Notes under the pieces: generated by a model | Database searches by the model: none | What the model was told of the DNA's origin: nothing | What the model saw: only the letters and a program-made list of their open reading frames with translations | Made by a program: the position numbers and the translations under genes | NCBI RefSeq assembly: GCF_008370045.1 | Contig: NZ_VOBN01000007.1 | Span: forward strand, 124,001 to 188,000 | Direction of reading: 5' to 3' | DNA from: Pseudomonas sp. ANT_J12 | Lineage (GTDB): Bacteria; Pseudomonadota; Gammaproteobacteria; Pseudomonadales; Pseudomonadaceae | Length of the DNA stretch: 64,000 nucleotides | Shown: positions 1-8,157 of the stretch, one piece after another | Position numbering within the stretch: the first letter of the stretch is position 1 | Layout: each line of letters opens with the position of its first letter

Positions 1-326
1 TGACCTGGATGATCAACATCACCCGCAATCAAGCCATCGACCAGTTGCGCAAACACCGCGACCGGCCGCTGACCGATCAGGAAGAACTGGCGCTGGTGGA
101 CGAAAGCCCCTCCGCCCACGAATTACTGAACGCCGCCCGCGAGGCCAATGCCTTGAACCGCTGCCTGGAAAGCCTCGAAGGCAGGCAGCGCCAATCGATT
201 ACCGTGGCGTACTTTCAGGGGCTGTCCTGCTCCGAATTGGCGGAGCATCTGGCCGCGCCGCTGGGCTCGGTCAAGTCCTGGATCCGCCGTGGCATGGAGC
301 GCCTGCGCAGGTGCCTTGAATCATGA
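1..326 (+). CDS. ECF RNA polymerase sigma factor, C-terminal part (cut by window edge)
   Basis: This is the C-terminal part of an extracytoplasmic-function sigma-70 factor; the reading frame is open through the left edge, so the true start lies outside the window. What remains covers the end of region 2 (the TWMINITRNQAID stretch resembles the usual W-x-x-x-I-ARN-x-AID) and region 4, where a helix-turn-helix around residues 60-100 (SCSELAEHLAAPLGSVKSW) would contact the -35 element. It ends in an ATGA overlap with the next gene, a putative anti-sigma factor, which is the normal arrangement for co-expressed sigma/anti-sigma pairs. The signal it responds to cannot be read from this fragment. 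Confidence 0.9.
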   Translation, partial: TWMINITRNQAIDQLRKHRDRPLTDQEELALVDESPSAHELLNAAREANALNRCLESLEGRQRQSITVAYFQGLSCSELAEHLAAPLGSVKSWIRRGMERLRRCLES

Positions 327-997
327 ATTACCAAACTCCGACCCTGCGCCGCGCCCTCGCCGCCGACTACGCCATTGGCTTGATGCCCGCCGCGGCTCGC
401 CGACGTTTTGAACAGTTGCTGCTGGAGGATGCGGCATTGCGCGCAGAACTGGCGCACTGGCAGGAAAGCCTCGCCAGCCTGACCGAAGCATTGCCCGAGC
501 AACCGGTGCCAGAGCATGTGTGGCAGGGAATTACCGCACGGATCGAACCGCAGAGGCTGCACGTGCCCGAGAAGCGTTCCTTCTGGAACTGGATGCGGGT
601 GACGGCGGCGCTGTGTTCGCTGGTGGTCGTCGTGTTCCTGAGCATGCTCTACAACCGCGACGATGCCCGCTACAGCGCCACTTTGCTCAGCGCCGACGCA
701 CAACCTGCGTTGAAAGTTGAAGCGCACGCGAACTTCCTGAACGTCGAGCCGCTGACACTGGCTGCGGTTGATCCAGGACGCAGCCTGGAGTTGTGGGCGA
801 TACCAGCGAACGGCAAACCGATCTCCCTCGGCGTGATTCCGGCGGGCGGCAAGGGCAAGGTTGAGTTGAGCGATGCGCAGAAGGCGTTGATCGGCAAACC
901 GATTGCGTTGGCGGTGAGTCTTGAGCCCAAGGGTGGCTCGCCGACCGGACAGCCGACGGGGCCGGTGTTGTATCAAGGGGCGTTGGCGGCGTTGTGA
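323..997 (+). CDS. Anti-sigma factor, RskA family
   Basis: A 224-residue protein that probably binds and holds back the sigma factor encoded just upstream. Residues 1-75 form a cytoplasmic helical anti-sigma domain (ALAADYAIGLM and a following Arg/Glu-rich helix). One membrane segment lies at about 92-109. The remainder is an extracytoplasmic domain with the SLELWAIP and GKPISLGVIPAGG motifs typical of the anti-sigma-K factor RskA C-terminal domain. The ATG overlaps the sigma stop codon by four bases, so the two are probably translationally coupled. A strong stem-loop follows the gene. The family assignment is secure; the inducing stress is unknown. Confidence 0.85.
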   Translation: MNYQTPTLRRALAADYAIGLMPAAARRRFEQLLLEDAALRAELAHWQESLASLTEALPEQPVPEHVWQGITARIEPQRLHVPEKRSFWNWMRVTAALCSLVVVVFLSMLYNRDDARYSATLLSADAQPALKVEAHANFLNVEPLTLAAVDPGRSLELWAIPANGKPISLGVIPAGGKGKVELSDAQKALIGKPIALAVSLEPKGGSPTGQPTGPVLYQGALAAL

Positions 998-1024
998 GCA
1001 AACAGCAAGATCTTTTGATTCAAA

Positions 1025-1052
1025 AAAACGGCGACCCGAAGGTCGCCGTTTT
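1025..1052. terminator. Rho-independent terminator (bidirectional) after the anti-sigma gene
   Basis: A perfect 12-bp stem (AAAACGGCGACC / GGTCGCCGTTTT) with a CGAA tetraloop. The A-tract on the left and T-tract on the right allow it to act on both strands: on the anti-sigma transcript and on the minus-strand gene at 1087-1416. The identical 28 bp occurs again at 1600-1627. Confidence 0.9.
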
Positions 1053-1086
1053 ACTTCGCTCAACACGAACCGACGCGTTGCAGAAA

Positions 1087-1416
1087 CTAACAACTACCAA
1101 CGGTTAACTTGCTATTACAGTTTGACAACTTCGCTACATCGCTCAATGGAACTGAAATTATGTTTTGTGCCCGATCCGTCGAACGACGAGTCCATCCAGC
1201 GGGACCATCAGTGAAGGTGCCTGTCCCAAAACACGTCTGATCCAGATTGCATGTGCCCGGAGGGTTCTGAGTTGTCACTGCGTTACCGCTACAAGTAGCG
1301 GCTGCTGAGCTGTTCATGAAAGCCTTCGCACACTGTTCATCGGCGAAACCCTGGGTACTGACCAACAGCAGTAATATCGAGGCGCACGGTAATCCTATTT
1401 TTTTAGCAATGTTCAT
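1087..1416 (-). CDS. Small secreted cysteine-rich protein of unknown function
   Basis: A 109-residue protein starting MNIAKK, with a clear Sec signal peptide (lysines, then a hydrophobic core ending near STQGFA). The mature part of about 85 residues has six cysteines, so three disulfides are possible, and is rich in Ser, Thr, Asn and Gly. I chose the third of three closely spaced ATGs because a GGGAG sequence lies about 8 bases upstream of it; the first ATG would sit only two bases from that site. I do not recognise a family. It stands alone on the minus strand, boxed in by two identical terminators. It is likely periplasmic or secreted. Confidence 0.6.
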   Translation of the reverse strand: MNIAKKIGLPCASILLLLVSTQGFADEQCAKAFMNSSAAATCSGNAVTTQNPPGTCNLDQTCFGTGTFTDGPAGWTRRSTDRAQNIISVPLSDVAKLSNCNSKLTVGSC

Positions 1417-1599
1417 TATCATCACTCCCTGAAAATAAAAGTCATTGGTACAAGAAGAACCTTGCGATTGACATAACGAATGTCACGACAAGTCCATCGT
1501 ATTAACAACCCAGTGCACTTACACCTGTCATCTCTGACAGTTCTTTAGAAAAAAATGTAATTAGCGCCATCTGCCAACCAACGATTCTGCAATCAAAAA

Positions 1600-1627
1600 A
1601 AAACGGCGACCCGAAGGTCGCCGTTTT
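1600..1627. terminator. Rho-independent terminator (bidirectional) downstream of fdhA
   Basis: The same 28-bp stem-loop as at 1025-1052 (12-bp stem, CGAA loop), with an A-run to the left and TTTT to the right. It lies 17 bases beyond the fdhA stop codon and therefore probably ends the whole glyA-sox-purU-fdhA transcript. Confidence 0.9.
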
Positions 1628-1643
1628 GCATTGCGGTAAAGTC

Positions 1644-2843
1644 TTACGCCGCGCTGAACAACTTGTGCGGGTCGATCACAAACTTCTTCGGTACGCCGGC
1701 ATCGAACTCGCCATAGCCACGTGGTGCGTCGTCGAGGCTGATGACTTCCACGCCGACGATGTCGGCAATGTGGATGCGGTCCCACATGATCGCCTGCATC
1801 AGCTGGCGGTTGTACTTCATCACGGGCGTCTGGCCGGTGTGGAAGCTGTGGGATTTGGCCCAGCCCAGGCCGAAGCGGATGCTCAGGCTGCCCATTTTCG
1901 CGGCCGCATCCACAGCGCCCGGATCTTCCGTCACGTACAGGCCCGGAATACCGATTTTGCCCGCCACGCGAACCACGCCCATCAGCGAGTTGAGCACGGT
2001 AGCCGGAGCCTCGTGTTTCACGCCGTCATGCCCGTGACCGCGCGCTTCGAAGCCTACGGCGTCGACGGCGCAATCCACTTCCGGTTCGCCCAGCAGTGCA
2101 GCGATTTGTTCGTGCAGCGGGGTGTCGAGGGACAGGTCGGCGATTTCGAAACCCTGAGCCTTGGCGTGCGCCAGGCGCACGGTGTTGACGTCACCGATGA
2201 TCACCACCGCCGCGCCCAACAGACGCGCGGAAGCCGCAGCGGCCAGACCGACTGGACCAGCGCCCGCGATGTACACGGTGCTGCCAGGGCCAACGCCGGC
2301 CGTCACGGCGCCGTGATAACCGGTCGGCAGGATGTCGGAGAGGCAGGTCAGGTCGCGGATTTTTTCCATCGCGCGATCACGGTCCGGCAGTTTCAGCAGG
2401 TTGAAGTCGGCGTACGGCACCATGGCGTATTCCGCCTGGCCGCCGGTCCAGTCGCCCATGTCCACATAACCGTAAGCACCGCCGGGACGGGCCGGGTTGA
2501 CGCTCAGGCAGACACCGGTGTGCATCTCTTTGCAGGAACGGCAGCGCCCGCAAGCGACGTTGAACGGAACGGACACCAGGTCGCCGATTTGCAGGTTTTC
2601 GACGTCGCTGCCCTTCTCGATCACTTCACCGGTGATTTCGTGGCCCAGGACCAGGCCGGTTTGAGCGGTGGTACGACCGCGCACCATGTGCTGATCGGAA
2701 CCACAGATGTTGGTGGAGACTACGCGCAGGATGACAGCGTGATTGATCTTCCTGCCGCGCGGGTCCTGCATTTTGGGATAGTCGATTTTCTGTATTTCGA
2801 CCTTGCCGTTGCCGAGATACACGACACCACGATTACCAGACAT
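1644..2843 (-). CDS. fdhA: Formaldehyde dehydrogenase, glutathione-independent
   Basis: A 399-residue zinc-containing medium-chain dehydrogenase that oxidises formaldehyde to formate with NAD+. The N-terminal catalytic zinc site is seen in NICGSDQH and GHEITGEV, and the structural zinc site in CGRCRSCKEMHTGVC. The Rossmann nucleotide-binding motif is GAGPVGLAAAASARLLGA. Length and sequence fit P. putida-type formaldehyde dehydrogenase, which works without glutathione. It is the last gene of the sarcosine oxidase operon, where it would remove formaldehyde from methyl-group oxidation when tetrahydrofolate capacity is exceeded. A REPIN lies between it and purU. Confidence 0.95.
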   Translation of the reverse strand: MSGNRGVVYLGNGKVEIQKIDYPKMQDPRGRKINHAVILRVVSTNICGSDQHMVRGRTTAQTGLVLGHEITGEVIEKGSDVENLQIGDLVSVPFNVACGRCRSCKEMHTGVCLSVNPARPGGAYGYVDMGDWTGGQAEYAMVPYADFNLLKLPDRDRAMEKIRDLTCLSDILPTGYHGAVTAGVGPGSTVYIAGAGPVGLAAAASARLLGAAVVIIGDVNTVRLAHAKAQGFEIADLSLDTPLHEQIAALLGEPEVDCAVDAVGFEARGHGHDGVKHEAPATVLNSLMGVVRVAGKIGIPGLYVTEDPGAVDAAAKMGSLSIRFGLGWAKSHSFHTGQTPVMKYNRQLMQAIMWDRIHIADIVGVEVISLDDAPRGYGEFDAGVPKKFVIDPHKLFSAA

Positions 2844-2948
2844 GCTTTCACCTCGCTGTTGTTTTTATGTAGCGGTCGCGTCGCCAGACAGCGGCGGCGC
2901 GTTGATTGCTCGGGTTATTGCCTGTGTCTTTTTGCGTTGTTTGTGAGG

Positions 2949-3045
2949 GCCTCTTCGCGGGCAAGCCTCGCTCCTACGCGATTGAAGTAGCCCCATTTTC
3001 ACGAGCAACCCCAATCCTGTAGGAGCGAGGCTTGCCCGCGAAGGC
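2949..3045. repeat. REPIN type B (GCGGGCAAGCC family), purU-fdhA gap
   Basis: Two inverted REP units, CTTCGCGGGCAAGCCTCGCT and its complement at the other end, separated by about 40 bp. They match the Pseudomonas REP family with the TCGCGGGCAAGCC core. The element fills most of the gap between purU and fdhA inside an operon and could affect the stability of the downstream mRNA segment. Confidence 0.85.
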
Positions 3046-3048
3046 GAT

Positions 3049-3906
3049 CTAAAGAACGACGGTTCTGTTCGCGTTGAGGAAAACCCTGCGCTCAATGTGA
3101 TACCCCACGGCCCGCGCCAGGGTCAGCCCTTCAATATCCCGCCCCTTGGCGATCAAATCTTCCGGGTAATGACTGTGGTCAACGACCTCCACGCCCTGGG
3201 CGATGATCGGGCCTTCGTCCAGGTCGTTGTTGATGTAGTGCGCGGTAGCGCCAACCAGTTTCACGCCCTTGTTGTAGGCCTGGTGATAGGGCTTGGCGCC
3301 CTTGAAACCCGGCAGCAGGGAGTGGTGAATGTTGATCGCCTTGCCGTCGAGTTTGCGACACAGCTCCGGCGACAACACCTGCATGTAACGGGCAAGAATC
3401 ACCAGTTCGGCGCCGGACTCCTCGATCACCTGCAACACCTGACGCTCTTGCGAAGGCTTGTCGTTCGGGTCCAGGGGGAAGTGGTAGTACGGAATCTGGT
3501 GCCAGTCGGCCAGCGGCTTGAGGTCCGGGTGGTTGGAGACCACGGCGGCCACGTCCATGGACAACTGGCCGATGCGCTGGCGGTAGAGCAAATCGTTGAG
3601 GCAGTGATCGGCCTTGGAGACCATGATCACCACTTTCGGGCGGTAGTTCGGCGGGGTCAGCTCGAAGATCATGCCGAAGGCCTGGCCACGCTCTTCGAGG
3701 CCGGCGCGGAAGGCTTGTTCGTCGAAGCCGTCAGGCTGGCGGAATTCCACACGAATGAAGAAACGACCCGAGAGCCGGTCATCGAAGGAATGGTGCTCGG
3801 TGACGTAGCAGCCCTGCTCGAACAGAAAGCGGGTCACCGCATCCACGGTGCCGAGGACGCTTGGGCAGTCGGCGGTCAGAATCCATGTGTCTGGGGCGCG
3901 GCTCAT
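3049..3906 (-). CDS. purU: Formyltetrahydrofolate deformylase
   Basis: A 285-residue enzyme that hydrolyses 10-formyl-THF to formate and THF, restoring free THF for SoxA and GlyA. An N-terminal ACT-like domain (TWILTADCPSVLGTVDAVTR) is followed by a formyltransferase-type domain with the NIHHSLLPGFKGAKPYHQAY loop and a later DEGPI motif that carry the catalytic Asn, His and Asp. The frame stays open upstream into a REPIN; I used the internal ATG at MSRAPD because it matches the family start. The gene lies between soxG and fdhA, with REPINs on both sides. Confidence 0.95.
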   Translation of the reverse strand: MSRAPDTWILTADCPSVLGTVDAVTRFLFEQGCYVTEHHSFDDRLSGRFFIRVEFRQPDGFDEQAFRAGLEERGQAFGMIFELTPPNYRPKVVIMVSKADHCLNDLLYRQRIGQLSMDVAAVVSNHPDLKPLADWHQIPYYHFPLDPNDKPSQERQVLQVIEESGAELVILARYMQVLSPELCRKLDGKAINIHHSLLPGFKGAKPYHQAYNKGVKLVGATAHYINNDLDEGPIIAQGVEVVDHSHYPEDLIAKGRDIEGLTLARAVGYHIERRVFLNANRTVVL

Positions 3907-3924
3907 AGTGCGGTGACTCCTATC

Positions 3925-4032
3925 TGATCGTTCCCATGCTCTGCGTGGGAACGCCGCCATGGACGCTCTGCGTCCGCTTTGGGACGCGGAGCGTCCCGGG
4001 ATGCATTCCCACGCAGAGCGTGGGAACGATCA
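3925..4032. repeat. REPIN type A (TGATCGTTCCCACGC family), soxG-purU gap
   Basis: Inverted-repeat element running from TGATCGTTCCCA to TGGGAACGATCA, with inner GACGCTCTGCGTC-type hairpins. It ends exactly at the base before the soxG stop codon (4033-4035), so the element directly abuts the coding sequence. Confidence 0.9.
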
Positions 4033-4665
4033 TTACGCCTGGACGCTAAGCCCGTATTCGGCGGCCGCATCCTGCAACCACAACCACCAGTAATCCGAGA
4101 AGCTGCGACGGATCAGCAGTTCCCAGGTGTCTTCAGCGGTGTGGCGAATCACCAGTTGCGACTTGGCGAACACCGTGCCGACGGCCTTGCCCACCGGGAA
4201 GCTGTTCGGATGCACGTCGTAGCTGGTGGATTTCATCAGCACCTGGCGCACGTTCGGGCCGCTCAGTTCGAGGATCTGCTGGCCGCCGCTGACGTTGACG
4301 ATCTGGATGTGCAGGTCGCCCAACGCTTCACGCAGCTTTTGCTCGGCGGCAAATTCTTCGCCGCTCGGCACGATCAGCAGCCACTCATCCGGCCCCATCC
4401 ATTGCAGGCTGGTTTCGCCTTTGACGATGACGCTCAACGCGCCGGGCAACTCGATGCCCAGAGCCTTGTGCACGCCGGCGCTGAACGCGGCATCGTGGCC
4501 ATCACCACGAAGGGTCAGGTGGCCGAGGAGTTTTTTCTCACGCACGATCACGCCGGCGCTTTTACGGCCCTTGCCCACGAGGCTGGCGAGGTCGGCGTGA
4601 TGCAGCGACGACTCGGCCTTGGCCCCGGTGGTTGGGCGTTGTTGGTAAACATTGGCTGCGGTCAT
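4033..4665 (-). CDS. soxG: Sarcosine oxidase gamma subunit
   Basis: A 210-residue subunit of the heterotetrameric sarcosine oxidase. It resembles the folate-binding/GcvT-like fold and shows the family features LQWMGPDEWLL and ELSGPNVRQVLMK. It sits after soxA in the standard soxBDAG order. The subunit packs against the alpha subunit and has no redox cofactor of its own. A type B REPIN separates it from soxA, and a type A REPIN touches its stop codon, so it is bracketed by repeats inside the operon. Confidence 0.93.
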   Translation of the reverse strand: MTAANVYQQRPTTGAKAESSLHHADLASLVGKGRKSAGVIVREKKLLGHLTLRGDGHDAAFSAGVHKALGIELPGALSVIVKGETSLQWMGPDEWLLIVPSGEEFAAEQKLREALGDLHIQIVNVSGGQQILELSGPNVRQVLMKSTSYDVHPNSFPVGKAVGTVFAKSQLVIRHTAEDTWELLIRRSFSDYWWLWLQDAAAEYGLSVQA

Positions 4666-4695
4666 AAAGCACCTTTCCTGAATTCTTGCATCTCA

Positions 4696-4790
4696 CCTGT
4701 GGGAGCGTGGCTTGCCCGCGATGGGAACAACTCGGTCTGCCTGAGGCACCGCGTTATCGTTCATCGCGGGCAAGCCACGCTCCCACAGGT
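4696..4790. repeat. REPIN type B variant, soxA-soxG gap
   Basis: Inverted pair CCTGTGGGAGCGTGGCTTGC / GCAAGCCACGCTCCCACAGG separated by about 50 bp. The core is GGCTTGCCCGCGA as in the other type B elements, but with GTGGGAG replacing GTAGGAG. It is intergenic within the sox operon. Confidence 0.85.
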
Positions 4791-4799
4791 ACTGTGGTG

Positions 4800-7700
4800 T
4801 CAGATGTTCTGGCGATCACCCTTCGGATCGAAGAACACCGAAGAAACAATCTCCGCCTCGATCACGCTGCCATCCGCCAGCGGTGCGAACACCCGCTCGC
4901 CGATGCGCTTCAACCCACCCTTGACCACGCCCATGGCAAACGAATAACCGAGGGAGTTGTGCAGGTAGCTGGAGGTCACGTGACCGACCATGGTCATCGG
5001 GATGGTTTGCTTGGTGTTGAACACCAGTTGCGCCCCTTCCGGCAGCCATTTGGTCGGATCGATCGGCTTCAGGCCCACCAGTTGCTTGCGCTGATCACGC
5101 ACGCAGTCTTCGCGATTCATCCCGCGCTGGCCGATCCACGAGAACGGTTTGGTGCGACCGACACACCAGCCCATGTTCAAGTCGTCCGGGGTCATCGAAC
5201 CGTCGGTGTCCTGGCCGACAATGATGAAACCTTTCTCGGCCCGCAGGATGTGCATGGTCTCGGTGCCATACGGCGTCAGGTTGTACTGCTTGCCGGCCTC
5301 GGCGATTTTTTCGAGCACGCCCATGGCGTAGTCGGCCTGCACGTTGACTTCGTACGACAGCTCACCGGTAAACGAGATCCGGAACACCCGCGCCGGCACG
5401 CCGCCGACCAGGCCTTCTTTCCAGGTCATGAACGGGAAGGCTTCGTTGCTCAGGTCGATGTCGGTGACTTCGCTGAGCAGCTTGCGGCTGTTCGGCCCGG
5501 ACAGGGTCATGGTTGCCCAGTGATCGGTCACGGACGTGAAGTACACCTTCAGGTCTGGCCATTCGGTCTGTTGGTAGATTTCCAGCCATTGCAGCACGCG
5601 CGCCGCGCCGCCGGTGGTGGTGGTCATCACGAAATGGTTGTCGGCGAGGCAAGCGGTTACGCCGTCGTCGAAGACCATGCCGTCTTCTTTGCACATCAGA
5701 CCGTAGCGCGCCTTGCCCACATCGAGCTTGGTCCAGGCGTTGGTGTAGATGCGGTTCAGGAACTCACGGGCATCCGGGCCTTGAATGTCGATCTTGCCCA
5801 GGGTCGAAGCGTCCAGCAGGCCGACGCTATCGCGCACGGCTTTGCATTCGCGTTTGACGGCGGCATGCAGGTCTTCGCCATTTTTCGGGAAGTACCAAGG
5901 ACGTTTCCACTGACCGACGTCTTCAAACTCGGCGCCGTTTTTCACGTGCCAGTGATGCAGCGCGGTGAAACGCACCGGTTCGAAGATGTGCCCACAGTGA
6001 CGACCGGCCACGGCGCCGAAGGTCACCGGCGTGTAGTTCGGGCGGAACATGGTGGTGCCCATCTGCGGGATGGTCACGTTCAGCGAACGGGCGGCAATCG
6101 CCAGGCCGTTGACGTTGCCGAGCTTGCCCTGATCTGTACCGAAGCCCAGCGCGGTGTAGCGTTTGACGTGCTCGACCGACTCGAAGCCTTCGCGGGTTGC
6201 CAGTTCGATGGCGGCGGCGGTGACGTCGTTTTGCAGGTCGACGAATTGCTTCGGCGCCCGTGCGGTGTTCTTTTCGTGGGGCACCTGGAACAGCGCCAGG
6301 GTCGGCTCTTCGAGGCGGCTCAGGGCTTTGGGCAAGGAACCTTCGACCACACCGAAACCGGCTTCACTGGCTGCGCGGGCGCCGCCTTCAAAACCATCGG
6401 CCAGGGAATCGCCGAGGCCGTAGACGCCGTTGATACCACCGACGCACACGCGTTTCTGCGGTGCTTCGCCCGGTACGAAACCGAGGATGTCTTCACGCCA
6501 GGTCGGCTTGCCGCCCAGGTGCGAAGCCAGGTGAACCACCGGGCTGTAACCGCCGGAAGTGGCAACCAGATCGCAATCGAGCCATTCGCCAGGACTGGTC
6601 ACGGCGTGGGCCTTCACATCAATCGCGGCGATGCGCGCAGCGGTCACGCGCTTGGTGCCACGGGCCTCGATCACGGCGCTGCCGGTGAGGATGCGGATGC
6701 CTTTGGCGCGGGCTTCTTCAACCAAAGCGCCACGCGGATTGCTGCGAGCGTCGGCGATGGCCACGACTTGCAGGCTGGCGTCGAGCCAATCCAGCGCCAC
6801 GCGGTAGGCGTGATCGTTGTTGGTCGACAGCACCAGTTTCTTGCCCGGCGCCACGCCGTAGCGGCGCACGTAAGTCGAGACAGCGCCGGCGAGCATGTTG
6901 CCCGGCACGTCGTTGTTGCCGTAAACCAATGGACGCTCGCAAGCGCCGGTCGCCAGGACCACACGCTTGGCGCGAACCCGGTGGATGCGCTGGCGCACCT
7001 GGCCAATCGGGGCGCGGTCGCCGAGGTGATCGGTCAGACGCTCGTGAATGGTCAGGAAGTTATGGTCGTGGTAACCGTTGACCGTGGCGCGGGGCAACAG
7101 CAGCACGTCCGGGGTGTTTTTCAGTTCTTCGATGACACTGGCGACCCATTCGGTCGCCGGTTTGCCGTCGAGGCTTTCCCGGGAGTCGAGCAGGCTGCCG
7201 CCGAACTCTTCCTGCTCATCGGCCAGGATCACGCGAGCACCGCTGCGCGCAGCGGCCAATGCAGCGGCCAGGCCAGCAGGGCCGGCGCCGACGATCAGCA
7301 CGTCGCAGTGCTGGTTCATGTAGTCGTAGGTGTCCGGATCGTTCTCGGTCGGCGAGCGGCCCAGACCGGCAGCCTTACGAATGTACTTCTCGTAAGTCAT
7401 CCAGAACGATTGCGGGTACATGAAGGTTTTGTAGTAGAAACCCGGCGGCATCAGCTTGCCGCCGACTTTGCCGAGAATCCCCATCATGTCGTTGTTCACG
7501 CTCGGCCAGCCGTTGGTGCTGGTGGCGACCAAACCCTGGTACAGCGCTTGTTGCGTGGCGCGCACGTTCGGGATTTGCGTAGCTTCGGTGGCGCCAATCT
7601 GCAGCACCGCGTTCGGCTCTTCGGCACCGGCGGCGAAGATGCCGCGCGGACGGGAATATTTGAAGCTGCGACCGATGATATCCACGCCGTTGGCCAACAA

Positions 7701-7817
7701 GGCTGCGGCCAGGGAATCGCCTTCAAAGCCTTTGTAGACCTGGCCGTTGAAGGTGAAGCTCAGCACTTTGTTGCGGTCGATCCGTCCGCCGTTGGACAGG
7801 CGATTGGTCTGGCTCAT
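4800..7817 (-). CDS. soxA: Sarcosine oxidase alpha subunit
   Basis: The 1005-residue large subunit of cytoplasmic heterotetrameric sarcosine oxidase, which oxidises sarcosine to glycine and passes the methyl group to THF. Order of parts: an N-terminal ferredoxin-fold domain (about 15-100), a dinucleotide-binding flavoprotein domain starting at CDVLIVGAGPAGLAAALA (about 170), and a C-terminal GcvT-like folate-binding half from about 600 (SVGLLDASTLGKIDIQGPDA). Length is normal for the family. Its start overlaps the soxD stop by four bases (ATGA), implying coupled translation. Confidence 0.96.
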   Translation of the reverse strand: MSQTNRLSNGGRIDRNKVLSFTFNGQVYKGFEGDSLAAALLANGVDIIGRSFKYSRPRGIFAAGAEEPNAVLQIGATEATQIPNVRATQQALYQGLVATSTNGWPSVNNDMMGILGKVGGKLMPPGFYYKTFMYPQSFWMTYEKYIRKAAGLGRSPTENDPDTYDYMNQHCDVLIVGAGPAGLAAALAAARSGARVILADEQEEFGGSLLDSRESLDGKPATEWVASVIEELKNTPDVLLLPRATVNGYHDHNFLTIHERLTDHLGDRAPIGQVRQRIHRVRAKRVVLATGACERPLVYGNNDVPGNMLAGAVSTYVRRYGVAPGKKLVLSTNNDHAYRVALDWLDASLQVVAIADARSNPRGALVEEARAKGIRILTGSAVIEARGTKRVTAARIAAIDVKAHAVTSPGEWLDCDLVATSGGYSPVVHLASHLGGKPTWREDILGFVPGEAPQKRVCVGGINGVYGLGDSLADGFEGGARAASEAGFGVVEGSLPKALSRLEEPTLALFQVPHEKNTARAPKQFVDLQNDVTAAAIELATREGFESVEHVKRYTALGFGTDQGKLGNVNGLAIAARSLNVTIPQMGTTMFRPNYTPVTFGAVAGRHCGHIFEPVRFTALHHWHVKNGAEFEDVGQWKRPWYFPKNGEDLHAAVKRECKAVRDSVGLLDASTLGKIDIQGPDAREFLNRIYTNAWTKLDVGKARYGLMCKEDGMVFDDGVTACLADNHFVMTTTTGGAARVLQWLEIYQQTEWPDLKVYFTSVTDHWATMTLSGPNSRKLLSEVTDIDLSNEAFPFMTWKEGLVGGVPARVFRISFTGELSYEVNVQADYAMGVLEKIAEAGKQYNLTPYGTETMHILRAEKGFIIVGQDTDGSMTPDDLNMGWCVGRTKPFSWIGQRGMNREDCVRDQRKQLVGLKPIDPTKWLPEGAQLVFNTKQTIPMTMVGHVTSSYLHNSLGYSFAMGVVKGGLKRIGERVFAPLADGSVIEAEIVSSVFFDPKGDRQNI

Positions 7818-8143
7818 ACCTTCTCTCCCAGAGCCGTGCTCGCCGCTTTCGGGCTATCGGTCTTGTCGGTGAATTGGGGCTTGGTGCCGATCTTGTAGGT
7901 TTCGAGAATCTCGTAGGTCACGGTGTCGCGGGTCGCGTTGAAGTACTGGCGGCAACCGGCGGCGTGAATCCACAACTCATGGTGCAAACCGCGAGGGTTA
8001 TCGCGGAAGAACATGTAGTCGCCCCACTCCTCGTCGGTGCAGGCATTAGGATCCAGTGGACGCGGGATGTGCGCCTGGCCGGATGCATGGAATTCCTCTT
8101 CAGAGCGCAGCTCGCCGCAGTGAGGACAGAAGATATGCAACAT
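7814..8143 (-). CDS. soxD: Sarcosine oxidase delta subunit
   Basis: A 109-residue small subunit that binds zinc in the known sarcosine oxidase structures. The N-terminal CPHCG pair and the later histidines in GLHHELWIHAAGC are the probable zinc ligands. It lies 14 bases after soxB and overlaps soxA, as in other sox operons. It has no catalytic role of its own in the known complexes and is thought to stabilise the tetramer. Confidence 0.94.
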   Translation of the reverse strand: MLHIFCPHCGELRSEEEFHASGQAHIPRPLDPNACTDEEWGDYMFFRDNPRGLHHELWIHAAGCRQYFNATRDTVTYEILETYKIGTKPQFTDKTDSPKAASTALGEKV

Positions 8144-8157
8144 GGGGATTTCTCCTG

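Noticed and set aside
1626..2990. Plus-strand ORF of 454 codons opposite fdhA
   Set aside because: Antisense shadow of fdhA and of the downstream REPIN.
4686..7898. Long plus-strand ORF of 1070 codons opposite soxA
   Set aside because: It is the antisense shadow of soxA, whose protein matches a known family throughout; the high-GC third position keeps the other strand open.
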